From IMG/VR virus record IMGVR_UViG_3300027734_000105, positions 1-50,582 of that record: a stretch of DNA of 50,582 nucleotides; one strand, given 5' to 3'. How positions within the stretch are numbered: the first letter of the stretch is position 1; every line of letters starts with the position of its first letter. The notes under the pieces were generated by a model. It was not told where the DNA came from. It was given only the letters and a program-made list of their open reading frames with translations, and ran no database searches. Shown here one piece after another: positions 20,062-26,893 of this stretch. Both the position numbers and the translations under genes were made by a program. The DNA comes from a virus.

Positions 20062-20081
20062 GAGCGGAACTATGCCCGCTC
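20062..20081 (-). promoter_or_regulatory. Hairpin in the leader of the primase-helicase gene
   Basis: GAGCGG and CCGCTC arms with an 8-base loop lie 19 bases before the primase-helicase ATG, in a 129-base gene-free stretch (20044-20172). There is no clean U tract, so it is a possible attenuator or RNA-stability element rather than a proven terminator. Confidence 0.35.
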
Positions 20082-20172
20082 TGTTGATGAGGTGTGGTGG
20101 TAATGGATTGCACCATCTTCAAAACTGTTCCTTAAGCCCCTAATGGGGTATTTACAGACTCACCACAAAAAA

Positions 20173-20496
20173 TTATCTTACGTTGGGGTATATCCTTCCT
20201 ACCATTGCTTCAAGATATTCCAGCGCCACCTTGTTGGACTTAGCGGGTAGCAAGCCTTTGGCAGTGTCACTCTCAACAAGGTCTGTAAAGGTCTCGACCT
20301 TCAGTAGATTACGGTGTCGGATAGGTTTGCCACGGAACCAGCTAAACGCAGTCATCCTCGTCACACCAAGTGCCCACGCCACGTACTTAGCGGGTAGGTT
20401 AGCTTTGACGCATGCTAGCGCCAGCGCAGTGCCAGCCCTGTGGGGGTTGGCCTTGTGCAACTCAATTAAAAACGCTTCACTGTATGACCGTGACAT
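20173..20496 (-). CDS. Helix-turn-helix DNA-binding protein
   Basis: A 107-aa protein with a clear helix-turn-helix pattern at about 34-57 (LPAKYVAWALGVTRMTAFSW followed by FRGK). This resembles the recognition region of small phage regulators. The C-terminal half is short and helical and may dimerise. Shine-Dalgarno AAGGAAT lies close before the ATG, which follows the ssDNA-binding-like gene by 9 bases. Within the replication operon it could regulate replication-gene expression or act as an origin-binding initiator. It is also a candidate binder of the palindromes at the early promoters. Exact role unknown. Confidence 0.65.
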   Translation of the reverse strand: MSRSYSEAFLIELHKANPHRAGTALALACVKANLPAKYVAWALGVTRMTAFSWFRGKPIRHRNLLKVETFTDLVESDTAKGLLPAKSNKVALEYLEAMVGRIYPNVR

Positions 20497-20505
20497 TCCT
20501 ATTCC

Positions 20506-21366
20506 TTACTTCTTAGACCATTTTTTAACTACATCCGAAATGTCCTTCTCAGCGGCGGCGGGCTTTGTGGACTCGCGTTTGACTGGCTCTTCAACTTCGG
20601 GTTCGGGGGTGGCTGCGATGTCGTTACGATGGCTCGGCACTTCATCGGCTACATCTGCTTGGAAGACGTTCATCTTGATAGCAGACTCGGCAGCGGGGCT
20701 CTTCGCTTGTTGGGCGATGATGGGCAGGTCTTCATCAGGCACTTTGCCAGCGGGGGTGAACACAACCTTCGGCGCAGTGGCCTTGGTATCAAACGCCATC
20801 CGAGTGATGACCCGTCCTGCGCTGACGTTGTGTGACGCCAAGTGCTGGATGTAAGACCGGAAGGGGAATCGTCCGTTATCTTCTTTGCCGAAGGCCGACG
20901 TAGCGGGCAGCACCAGCTGCATCACATCGCCAGCAGGGTCGTTAGGCAATACCACCGCAGTGCGCCAAGACAGGCGGCAAGCTGTGCCAGTACCGTTCTG
21001 ACCGGAGCCTTTAACCGCTTTGGGGCAGTCAAGGCAAGCAGAGGCCAAGGGGTTCTTCACATCCGCATCGGGCTTCTCAGAGTCGGTAGACCAGCAAGCA
21101 GGGCTCACCTTCTGACCTTCTTGGAAAACGCCCTCGTAGAACATACGCGAGGCCTTGTGTGCCATCTTCACAAAGATGACGTTCATGTGGCGATCTTCGA
21201 TAGCGCCAATCTCTTTCCCGCCAGCGTACTTACGGAACACACCACCTTTGATGGAGATGCGTTTGCTCTGCCGCATACCGCCCGCTACTGCAAGGGTATC
21301 TTCGTCGAGGCCTTCGATGGGGGTCATTACTGCGCCGCCAAACAGGGTTGCGAGGTCATTACTCAT
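20506..21366 (-). CDS. ssDNA-binding-like replication protein with Cys cluster
   Basis: A 286-aa protein of a family frequently found beside phage primases and helicases and often labelled single-stranded DNA-binding. Visible features are a conserved four-cysteine arrangement (C91, C111, C114, C130) that may bind zinc. It is followed by beta-rich segments (TAVVLPNDPAGDVMQLVLPA and FPFRSYIQHLASH). The tail (about 240-275) is Pro/Glu/Lys-rich and low-complexity, ending in a Lys-rich peptide rather than the acidic tip of classical SSBs. Shine-Dalgarno AAGGAAA precedes the ATG. Position between HTH/primase and helicase genes supports a replication role. SSB activity is inferred from context and family memory only. 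Confidence 0.6.
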   Translation of the reverse strand: MSNDLATLFGGAVMTPIEGLDEDTLAVAGGMRQSKRISIKGGVFRKYAGGKEIGAIEDRHMNVIFVKMAHKASRMFYEGVFQEGQKVSPACWSTDSEKPDADVKNPLASACLDCPKAVKGSGQNGTGTACRLSWRTAVVLPNDPAGDVMQLVLPATSAFGKEDNGRFPFRSYIQHLASHNVSAGRVITRMAFDTKATAPKVVFTPAGKVPDEDLPIIAQQAKSPAAESAIKMNVFQADVADEVPSHRNDIAATPEPEVEEPVKRESTKPAAAEKDISDVVKKWSKK

Positions 21367-21392
21367 TTCAATTTTCCTTGTTACTAAATTTA

Positions 21393-21815
21393 CTAGTTGG
21401 AGGGTTTGCGCACGACAATCGTGAACTCCCTCATTACATTCACTCCGGGAGGTAGCCCATCGGCTTGGTTCTCCTTGAGGAACTCCTTGAAGTTGCCCTG
21501 ATGAATACGTGCTTCAAACAGGTCAACCGCGCCATTCGACAGAATGAATTTACGGAAGCTGTCTCCGTCATTTACGGTGTACCGCTCGTTCAACTTCCGA
21601 ATCACTGTGCCGTAACTCGTCCGTATGCTCTTCGCGTTGCTCTCGTTGCATGTGGACATGAAGGTCTGCTCAAGGAGGCTCAACTCATCGTCAAGCTCCC
21701 TCATTTGGCCCTTCATTTCCGCTTCCATTCTGTCACGCTCATTACGTATTGTCAAGTATACCTTGACCAATTCATCCAACTTTGTAGTTGCGATTTCATC
21801 TATTTCTTCAATCAC
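21393..21815 (-). CDS. Coiled-coil replication-module protein, unknown function
   Basis: A 140-aa protein. The N-terminal half (about 10-60) is heptad-like and charged, predicting a coiled coil. The C-terminal half contains FGT/YGT-type strand IRTSYGTVIRKLNERYTV and ends LPPGVNVMREFTIVVRKPSN. The same two-part design occurs in phage proteins encoded next to SSB-like and nuclease genes, but I know of no defined activity. Its start overlaps the helicase stop by 4 bases (ATGA), so the two are translationally coupled. It might be a recombination accessory factor or host-nuclease inhibitor; that is speculation. Confidence 0.6.
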   Translation of the reverse strand: MIEEIDEIATTKLDELVKVYLTIRNERDRMEAEMKGQMRELDDELSLLEQTFMSTCNESNAKSIRTSYGTVIRKLNERYTVNDGDSFRKFILSNGAVDLFEARIHQGNFKEFLKENQADGLPPGVNVMREFTIVVRKPSN

Positions 21816-23368
21816 AGTCCTATCTCCTGTCTGTATAAATCGACTAGTGCCTCATGGGAATTAACCTTGCCTTGCAGCATCTGATAGACCTTGCGCTCAG
21901 CCTCTGAGCCTTGCAGGTGAACCACAGTCATGCTGTTCACTTGTCCTACTCGGTCTATCCGCGCAACGCATTGCAGGTAGGTCTCTACGCTCATAACGGG
22001 AGACCAAAAGACAACGGTGTCTGCGGCGGTAAGGGTAACGCCGTGTGAGGCGGCTTGTGGTTGGATAACCAAGACCCGTGGGTCTGTCGCGGTCTGAAAT
22101 CGATTGATGATGTCAGCGCGTGCTCTTGCGGGTACGTCTCCGTTAATTATTTCATTGGTAACTCCTTCTTTAACTAGGTGGCGGGAAACAAGATCGATCG
22201 TGTGCCGAAACGGGACAAAAATAATTACCTTTTGCTCAGTTTCTTCTAGCACTTCCATCAAGGCGTTGAGGCGTGGGGCTATATCGAACTCCACCACCTC
22301 GTGGGTATCGGTGTAGATTGCTCCACCCGAAATCTGTAGCAGCTTGCTCAACTGAGCCGCTGCATTGACTGCGCTGATCTGCTCACCAGCAGCCTCAATC
22401 AGCATCTGACTTTTTAGCTGTTGGTAGTACCGCAAGACCATCGGGGACAGCGGCACTTCGCGTGTCTGATACACCAGCGGTGGCAAGTCCAAGCACTGTG
22501 CTTTCTCAAACCGGATAGCGGGCTGCAAGCAGTCGAACACTAGCTGCTTGGCGTAGGACTTGGGTATCCACTTGAAGCGTGTGATCTGCTGCATCACCTT
22601 GTCGCGCCACGCAGTGAAGTACTTGGGTACGCCGTTGGGATTGACTAGCTTAGCAAGGCCGAACGCATCCAGCGGTGACTGTGAGGCAGGTGTGCCCGTC
22701 ATCATCCATAGTCGTGTCGAGGGGGTGATTAGCTTCGCCAAGGTGCGCCAGCGCTTAGTGGTCACAGTCTTGTATGCGTTGGCCTCATCAATCACAATCA
22801 GGTCAAACCCTGCCTTGGCTATCTCAGGGGAGACTGTGTTTACCCCGTCGTAGTTGATGATGACGAACTCGTAGCTACCCTTGACTATCTTGGCCCGTTT
22901 TGCTGCATCGCCATAAGCCACACCCACAGTGCGGTGCATCGCTGTTTTAAATATATCTGCTTGCCATGCGGAGTACATGATGGACAGTGGACAGATGATG
23001 AGAACACGCTTTATTTGCCCTATCTGCATGAGGTAGTCAACGGCCCAAATGACTGAGGATGTCTTGCCCGTGCCAGCTTCATTGAAGCAGAAGCACCTGT
23101 CGCGTAGCGCAAGGAATGATGCAGTAGTTTCTTGATGCTTGAACGGCGTATACAAGCCAGGCCATGTGTACTCTTTGCTCATCGGGTTGGGTGCATCCCC
23201 GTAGACTTTGACCAAGCGTTGCATCTCGGTCAGACCCCAGTAGACTAGGACTTCTGCATCTGTCCCATCGTCCTTCAGCACCTCGCACTTGTCTATGAAT
23301 CCTACGATGTATTTCAAATCGGAGGAGGGCACTTTCAGATGCACTGCCGTGTCTTCAACTACAACCAT
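21812..23368 (-). CDS. SNF2-family (superfamily 2) DNA helicase/translocase
   Basis: A 518-aa two-lobed SF2 ATPase. Motifs visible: K77-H-Q79 ahead of the first lobe, Walker A EAGTGKT (97-103), a DEAN box (194-197), motif III TGTPAS (224-229) and an AD.VVFWSP strand. Motif VI is Q466-CVAR-IDR-VGQ476, the QxxxRxxRxGQ pattern diagnostic of SNF2-type enzymes. Phages of this type carry a similar protein in the replication module, probably for translocating on or remodelling protein-bound DNA during replication or recombination. No nuclease domain is fused. An AAGGAAC Shine-Dalgarno precedes the ATG, and the stop overlaps the downstream gene. Confidence 0.88.
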   Translation of the reverse strand: MVVVEDTAVHLKVPSSDLKYIVGFIDKCEVLKDDGTDAEVLVYWGLTEMQRLVKVYGDAPNPMSKEYTWPGLYTPFKHQETTASFLALRDRCFCFNEAGTGKTSSVIWAVDYLMQIGQIKRVLIICPLSIMYSAWQADIFKTAMHRTVGVAYGDAAKRAKIVKGSYEFVIINYDGVNTVSPEIAKAGFDLIVIDEANAYKTVTTKRWRTLAKLITPSTRLWMMTGTPASQSPLDAFGLAKLVNPNGVPKYFTAWRDKVMQQITRFKWIPKSYAKQLVFDCLQPAIRFEKAQCLDLPPLVYQTREVPLSPMVLRYYQQLKSQMLIEAAGEQISAVNAAAQLSKLLQISGGAIYTDTHEVVEFDIAPRLNALMEVLEETEQKVIIFVPFRHTIDLVSRHLVKEGVTNEIINGDVPARARADIINRFQTATDPRVLVIQPQAASHGVTLTAADTVVFWSPVMSVETYLQCVARIDRVGQVNSMTVVHLQGSEAERKVYQMLQGKVNSHEALVDLYRQEIGL

Positions 23369-23520
23369 ACTGTTCCTTACTAAATTAGATATGGCCCCTT
23401 ACGGGGGCTAGTCGGTCAGATCGATGCCGAAAGGAGCAAACACCTCTGACTGATACGGTTATGGGGGAAAGCCAAAATCATAAAAACCCCCGAGCGCCCA
23501 CTCGTACCTTACGGCGGTTC
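23369..23520 (-). promoter_or_regulatory. 152-base structured gap before the SNF2 helicase gene
   Basis: No gene fits here. Read leftward, it has a short GAG/CTC hairpin followed by GGGGGTTTTT (about 23478-23500), a possible terminator of the upstream HNH-like gene. A GCCCC-CGTAA-GGGGC hairpin lies at about 23393-23408. The leader motif AATTTAGTAAGGAA sits just before the helicase ATG. I found no convincing promoter in it. Confidence 0.4.
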
Positions 23521-23775
23521 TTACTTCATTGACCCATCAGACTTGCGGGCAAACGAACGATTCTTACTTGGACTCTCAAGCCGCACACCATCCTTGTTGG
23601 AGCCACCTTTAGACAATGCTTTGACATGGGCTACATCTTTGCCAGCGCGATCAACGCCCTTGGCATCAAGCTTTCTTCGCGCACGTTGGCGCTCCATGCG
23701 GTTGGGCAGTTCACCACGCTCTTGCTGCTGCTCGTACTCTTTCTTGTACGGCCTTGGTTTTTTAACGTATGGCAT
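23521..23775 (-). CDS. Small basic HNH-like protein
   Basis: An 84-aa, strongly basic protein starting MPYVKKPRPYKKEYEQ. The C-terminal half reads DVAHVKALSKGGSNKDGVRLE followed by SPSKNRSF (quoted in two parts because of length). The His, the GG-x-N and the N-R-S positions resemble a minimal HNH nuclease motif, and the protein type is widespread in phages. I reject a longer start at 23808: the ATG at 23775 has a GGAG Shine-Dalgarno 8 bases upstream and overlaps the preceding gene by 14 bases. It could act as a nicking endonuclease or simply be a DNA-binding basic protein. Zinc ligands for a full HNH are incomplete. Confidence 0.55.
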   Translation of the reverse strand: MPYVKKPRPYKKEYEQQQERGELPNRMERQRARRKLDAKGVDRAGKDVAHVKALSKGGSNKDGVRLESPSKNRSFARKSDGSMK

Positions 23776-23950
23776 CGCTGCTCTCCTGCATATGAATGGT
23801 CGCCACACTCGCGGCGCGGGTCTCGATGATGGCTAGTTTAAGCTGGTCTAGGGCTAATTCATAGTCCCTATCCAGCAGGTAGTCATGCGCCTTCTTCAGC
23901 GCCCGCTCAGCCATCATCATGGGGTGTGCATAGTCAATCAAAGTATTCAT
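23762..23950 (-). CDS. Small helical protein, unknown function
   Basis: A 62-aa, mostly helical acidic protein (MNTLIDYAHPMMMAERALKK...) with no recognised motif. It overlaps the upstream Cas4-like nuclease gene by 4 bases (ATGA) and the downstream HNH-like gene by 14. Placement between two nuclease-like genes is the only functional clue. Confidence 0.55.
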   Translation of the reverse strand: MNTLIDYAHPMMMAERALKKAHDYLLDRDYELALDQLKLAIIETRAASVATIHMQESSDAIR

Positions 23951-24612
23951 CGTTTTTCCTTGTAGTAGTCACAGGTTCTAACAGGACACCATCCACAGAG
24001 AGGCGTCGGGTTGGGGTTCCATACATCCGATGCGTATGAAGTATCCAGTTTAGCTAGTTGCTGGTGGAAGTAAGTCCAGAGCGTATCAATATCTTCTCGC
24101 TTGTAAGACTCATCCATGAAGCTATCGTAAGCAAGGAAGAGCAGCCCCGCCTTGATGGTCTGCACCTGAGGGAAGTGGGCAAAGGTCATCAACGCCATCA
24201 GCTTCAACTGCAAGGGTTCAGCGTACTTATTGCTGCCGGTCTTGTAGTCAATGATGTGCGCTGTATCTCCGTTAAGAATCAGCAAGTCCACGATGCCCCG
24301 CACCCAGTAGCCCTTGCCGTACTCACAAGCGTTACCATCTCTATCCATTGCCATCCTGTACTCAGGTAGCTTCTCACCCTCGGTCTCTATCAACACATCC
24401 AAGACAGGCTTGAAGCTAAGGTAGTTCTTAGCCAGCGGTGTGCCATCCTTCACATAGTTTTCTGCTGCCTTGTGCGCCTCGTTACCATACGTCATCGCTG
24501 CTGTAGGGGCTTTGAAGTAATACTTAAGCACCCTGATTTCCTGATACTGCTTGGGGCAGTTCATGTAGTCCTTCAAGGAGGAGAACGACCATGTGTAGGT
24601 AGGGGCAGTCAT
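23947..24612 (-). CDS. Cas4/RecB-like PD-(D/E)XK nuclease with Fe-S-type cysteines
   Basis: A 221-aa single-domain nuclease of the Cas4/AddB-C-terminal kind (PDDEXK_1 type). Residues fitting the active site are H47, D109 (GIVDLL), D122-x-K124 (IIDYKTG) and Q135. Four cysteines fit a 4Fe-4S site: C19 (NCPKQY) near the N-terminus and C206, C209, C214 (CGWCPVRTC) near the C-terminus, the usual Cas4/AddB spacing logic. It probably resects or processes DNA ends in replication-recombination. There is no CRISPR array or Cas1/2 nearby, so it is not part of a CRISPR system. The start overlaps the upstream zinc-ribbon gene's stop (ATGA). Confidence 0.88.
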   Translation of the reverse strand: MTAPTYTWSFSSLKDYMNCPKQYQEIRVLKYYFKAPTAAMTYGNEAHKAAENYVKDGTPLAKNYLSFKPVLDVLIETEGEKLPEYRMAMDRDGNACEYGKGYWVRGIVDLLILNGDTAHIIDYKTGSNKYAEPLQLKLMALMTFAHFPQVQTIKAGLLFLAYDSFMDESYKREDIDTLWTYFHQQLAKLDTSYASDVWNPNPTPLCGWCPVRTCDYYKEKR

Positions 24613-24779
24613 ACAGGTTCCTTTGGCTTTCGGCCTTTTCTAAATTGAGCAACTTGCTCCAGTGTGCTGAACTTGTGCCCGTTGGCGCACTCGTATCTGC
24701 GGTAGGTTTGATTCTCGGGCTTATCGCGGGTCTCTAGCACCCGTGTCCATGTCCCACACTTGAGGTTGGGGCACTTCAT
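24609..24779 (-). CDS. 56-aa NrdR-like zinc-ribbon microprotein
   Basis: A short gene easily missed by length filters. It encodes MKCPNLKCGTW..., then VLETRDK, RRYECANGHKFST and a basic tail. The pattern CPxxxC ... VLETR ... RRYEC-x-NGH-x-F-T-x-E closely follows the N-terminal zinc ribbon of NrdR, the repressor of ribonucleotide reductase genes. The ATP-cone domain is missing. Ligands would be C3, C8, C31 and H35. A GGAG-type Shine-Dalgarno precedes the ATG, and the stop forms ATGA with the Cas4-like nuclease start, which strongly supports reality. It may bind DNA or RNA polymerase; competition with host NrdR is a speculative possibility. Confidence 0.75.
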   Translation of the reverse strand: MKCPNLKCGTWTRVLETRDKPENQTYRRYECANGHKFSTLEQVAQFRKGRKPKEPV

Positions 24780-24790
24780 CCGTTCTTCTC

Positions 24791-25027
24791 CTAGTAAGTG
24801 CTCGACATACGTGAACGCACGTAGCCATCGTTGGGAGTAACTACCCCGTCCCTCGGCTCGTCGTAAAACCTCCGTACACCCATCACGCTACTCTTGATAA
24901 ACTTTTCCGGTGCTGCCCTGCGGATAGCCGCAATGACTTCATCTAGTTCCTTGTTGTCCACGTTGAAGTCTTCTCGCTTAGGGCGTGATGCCCATATCAG
25001 CATTTGCTGGTGTTCGATGCTAAGCAT
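24791..25027 (-). CDS. Small phage protein, unknown function
   Basis: A 78-aa protein (MLSIEHQQMLIWASRPKRED...), acidic-helical at the start and ending GYVRSRMSSTY. No known motif recognised. Shine-Dalgarno AAGGAG lies before the ATG, and the gene overlaps the upstream gene by 8 bases, consistent with one polycistronic message. Confidence 0.55.
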   Translation of the reverse strand: MLSIEHQQMLIWASRPKREDFNVDNKELDEVIAAIRRAAPEKFIKSSVMGVRRFYDEPRDGVVTPNDGYVRSRMSSTY

Positions 25028-25409
25028 TATTTTTCTCCTTCAGTAACTGCTCAATGTATTTCCCGTACTTACGGAATCGTCGCTTGTCTTTCTCATCTAT
25101 GTAAATAAACATATCTCTTTCCTCATCCGTCAACCCTACCCACGGGCGTTTGCGTTCTTTTAGGCTTGCGTCTAACCATTGGCCCAATCGGTCAATGTGC
25201 AGCATCCCTGTTGGCTCCTGCACTGGCTGGGGTGGGGTGGTTCGTTTAGACATCATGTGCGTCAGCAGCGGGCTATGCTTTCCGTTTGATTGCACAATGT
25301 GCAAAGGCTCTTGCGCTGGCTGTGCCAAGGCTGCTTTTGCTTCAATGATTGCTCGTGCAATCATTGCGTCTACTTCGTCTGCTGTATAAGTGCGCTCCCA
25401 GCTAGTCAA
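25020..25409 (-). CDS. Small phage protein with RPWVGLTDEE motif
   Basis: A 129-aa protein beginning at a TTG (25409) with AAGGAG 7 bases upstream. The N-terminal TYTADEVDAMIARAI segment is commonly the true start region of such proteins, so I prefer TTG to a later ATG. The centre holds KRPWVGLTDEERDMF. A related KRPWVDLSDSQIEQV occurs in the gene at 25644, indicating a shared short domain. It ends in a Lys-rich helix. Widespread in phages, function unknown. Confidence 0.6.
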   Translation of the reverse strand: MTSWERTYTADEVDAMIARAIIEAKAALAQPAQEPLHIVQSNGKHSPLLTHMMSKRTTPPQPVQEPTGMLHIDRLGQWLDASLKERKRPWVGLTDEERDMFIYIDEKDKRRFRKYGKYIEQLLKEKNNA

Positions 25410-25647
25410 AATTTTTCTCCTTCATACGTTTAATTCTTTCTAGCCGTTTGCGGTACGCTGCATCGTATACAACTAGCTCCATAGACTGCACTACCCTATC
25501 CCAATAGCGGACTTGGACTTCCATATGCGCCATACCGTCCCTAACTCCGTTGTCCGCATCCTGTCTTGCCTTCGCTTCAATTACGCGCATACGCGCATCG
25601 CCAACCATCTCCTTGGCGGTGTCAACGTCAAAGCTTCTTGGGGTCAT
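25402..25647 (-). CDS. Small helical phage protein, unknown function
   Basis: An 81-aa protein from the ATG at 25647 (MTPRSFDVDTAKEMVGD...). That ATG has AAGGAG upstream and forms ATGA with the previous gene's stop, so I reject a longer upstream start. It is predicted largely alpha-helical and charged, ending in Lys/Arg-rich RIKRMKEKNFD. No recognised family. Confidence 0.55.
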   Translation of the reverse strand: MTPRSFDVDTAKEMVGDARMRVIEAKARQDADNGVRDGMAHMEVQVRYWDRVVQSMELVVYDAAYRKRLERIKRMKEKNFD

Positions 25648-25910
25648 GTGTTCTTCTCCTTGATGAGAGCCTGTAGTGCCCTGCCAAATTGAATCTGACC
25701 CCAAGGCATTGCCGCACCACGGTGTAGCTTCGCAACGTCATGGTAGACCTGCTCAATCTGCGAGTCGCTCAGGTCTACCCACGGGCGCTTGTAGTCTTGG
25801 ATGTCATCGTCTTCTTCAACCTTCAACTTGTCCGCAGCCATCTGCCGCTTGGCTTGGAAACCGCGCTGCGGCAACTCAAGTTTTTCAAACAATGCGTCTT
25901 CATTTTTCAT
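25644..25910 (-). CDS. Small phage protein with RPWVDLSD motif
   Basis: An 88-aa protein from the ATG at 25910 (MKNEDALFEKLELPQRG...), chosen because it overlaps the stop of the membrane microgene as ATGA and has GGAG just upstream. It carries KRPWVDLSDSQIEQVYHD, a variant of the motif in the gene at 25020, and ends LQALIKEKNT, which is also similar. The two look like diverged relatives within one operon. Function unknown. Confidence 0.55.
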   Translation of the reverse strand: MKNEDALFEKLELPQRGFQAKRQMAADKLKVEEDDDIQDYKRPWVDLSDSQIEQVYHDVAKLHRGAAMPWGQIQFGRALQALIKEKNT

Positions 25911-26023
25911 ATAAAACTCCATACAACTAGGACAGCACCAACCACAGCAAACAGCACAGTGAATATGGTGACTGCAACAAAAACAAAACTGAAAATCATG
26001 TCCTCGTTTTCGTCGTCGTTCAT
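25907..26023 (-). CDS. 38-aa single-pass membrane microprotein
   Basis: A very short gene coding an acidic N-terminus (MNDDENEDM) and one hydrophobic helix of about 26 residues (IFSFVFVAVTIFTVLF...). It has ATGA overlaps at both ends, with the gene at 26020 and the gene at 25644, which makes chance unlikely. The acidic outside and strongly hydrophobic core predict an inner-membrane peptide. Possible roles include superinfection exclusion or a lysis accessory; none is shown. Confidence 0.65.
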   Translation of the reverse strand: MNDDENEDMIFSFVFVAVTIFTVLFAVVGAVLVVWSFI

Positions 26024-26247
26024 GGCTTGCCCCTTGCTCTTATTGCGTCAACAATCCTTTGTTTAACGTACTCAACACCTTGATGTTCTGTACCAAAGCC
26101 TTCGTGTTGCTGCAAGACGTTTTGTATGCACTCTTCACGCTCATCGGCTCGGATAAGGGCAGCATATTTTTTACGGTCAAAGTCAGAGGGGTTGACATAG
26201 CATTGCTCGGCCAACGCATCGTCCATCTTTATGTCTCGTTTGTTCAT
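26020..26247 (-). CDS. Small charged phage protein, unknown function
   Basis: A 75-aa protein (MNKRDIKMDDALAEQ...), predicted helical, ending VKQRIVDAIRARGKP. It overlaps both neighbours by four bases. No family recognised. Its C-terminal IRARGKP resembles the IEEDGKP end of the upstream gene only superficially. Confidence 0.5.
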   Translation of the reverse strand: MNKRDIKMDDALAEQCYVNPSDFDRKKYAALIRADEREECIQNVLQQHEGFGTEHQGVEYVKQRIVDAIRARGKP

Positions 26248-26468
26248 GGCTTCCCATCCTCCTCAATCAGGGCAGCAATGCGTCTGCGGTCACGTTGTAG
26301 GATTTCAAGCGTCCGTGTCTGCACGGGCATAGCCGTACCAGCCAGCACCAACTCAATGCACCGCGCCCGTACCTGTGCGGCTACAAACTCTAGCTTCTCA
26401 TCTTCGCCCAAACTGTCCCATTGGTTTTGATGGTCTGCTTGGCTGTTCCATAGGTCTTTGAAGTTCAT
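26244..26468 (-). CDS. Small phage protein, unknown function
   Basis: A 74-aa protein starting MNFKDLWNSQADHQNQW at the ATG 26468. This ATG has GGAGG 6 bases upstream and overlaps the upstream stop (ATGA); a TTG at 26540 would give an implausible Cys-rich extension. It is helical with no catalytic motif. It is encoded in the chain of coupled microgenes after the DNA polymerase. Confidence 0.55.
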   Translation of the reverse strand: MNFKDLWNSQADHQNQWDSLGEDEKLEFVAAQVRARCIELVLAGTAMPVQTRTLEILQRDRRRIAALIEEDGKP

Positions 26469-26677
26469 TTCGCCTCCCTCGCAGCAAGCATTGCGTCTGC
26501 TAGTTCGTAAGCATTTGTTGAAAGCAAAGCAAAGTCCCAAATATCTTCTTTAAGTATCTGCATAGCAAGGCCAGCGTAGTGGTCACGCATGGTCATGTCA
26601 CGGGCAAAGCCGCCTGTCTTCGCCATCCATGTGTCATCGCCTTTTGGCTGTGACATCAAGTGTGTTTGGTCTTTCAT
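26465..26677 (-). CDS. Small phage protein with AGLAM...LADAMLAAR motif
   Basis: A 70-aa protein. Its core DHYAGLAMQIL...AYELADAMLAAR is a recurrent phage motif, usually near the C-terminus of small hypothetical proteins. A relative (HAGLAMVGLL...AYQLADSMLIAR) is encoded at 29840-30046. It overlaps the neighbouring genes by 4 bases at both ends. Function unknown. Confidence 0.6.
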   Translation of the reverse strand: MKDQTHLMSQPKGDDTWMAKTGGFARDMTMRDHYAGLAMQILKEDIWDFALLSTNAYELADAMLAAREAK

Positions 26678-26871
26678 GCTTGCTCTCCTTGCAGTTCAGT
26701 TACTCGGCGCTTCAGCCGTTCGATTCGTTGGGTGTTGTACTCAACCATGCTGTATGCGTAGTCCAATGCAGACTCAGCTTCAAGCTTGCTTCGCTGTGCT
26801 TCCACTAACTCTTTCACCACCATCTCTAAGGGGGTCGGCTTAGCCAGCAGTCTCTTCGTCATCTCAATCAT
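26674..26871 (-). CDS. Small coiled-coil protein following DNA polymerase
   Basis: 65 aa from ATG 26871 (MIEMTKRLLAKPTPLE...), with a Leu-zipper-like C-terminus. I chose this start because it has the Shine-Dalgarno module CAAACGAAAGGAAGC, which is repeated exactly before the gene at 31250-32227. An upstream in-frame ATG at 26892, one base after the polymerase stop, is the alternative. Possibly a polymerase accessory by position; no direct evidence. Confidence 0.5.
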   Translation of the reverse strand: MIEMTKRLLAKPTPLEMVVKELVEAQRSKLEAESALDYAYSMVEYNTQRIERLKRRVTELQGEQA

Positions 26872-26893
26872 AAGCTTCCTTTCGTTTGACATA

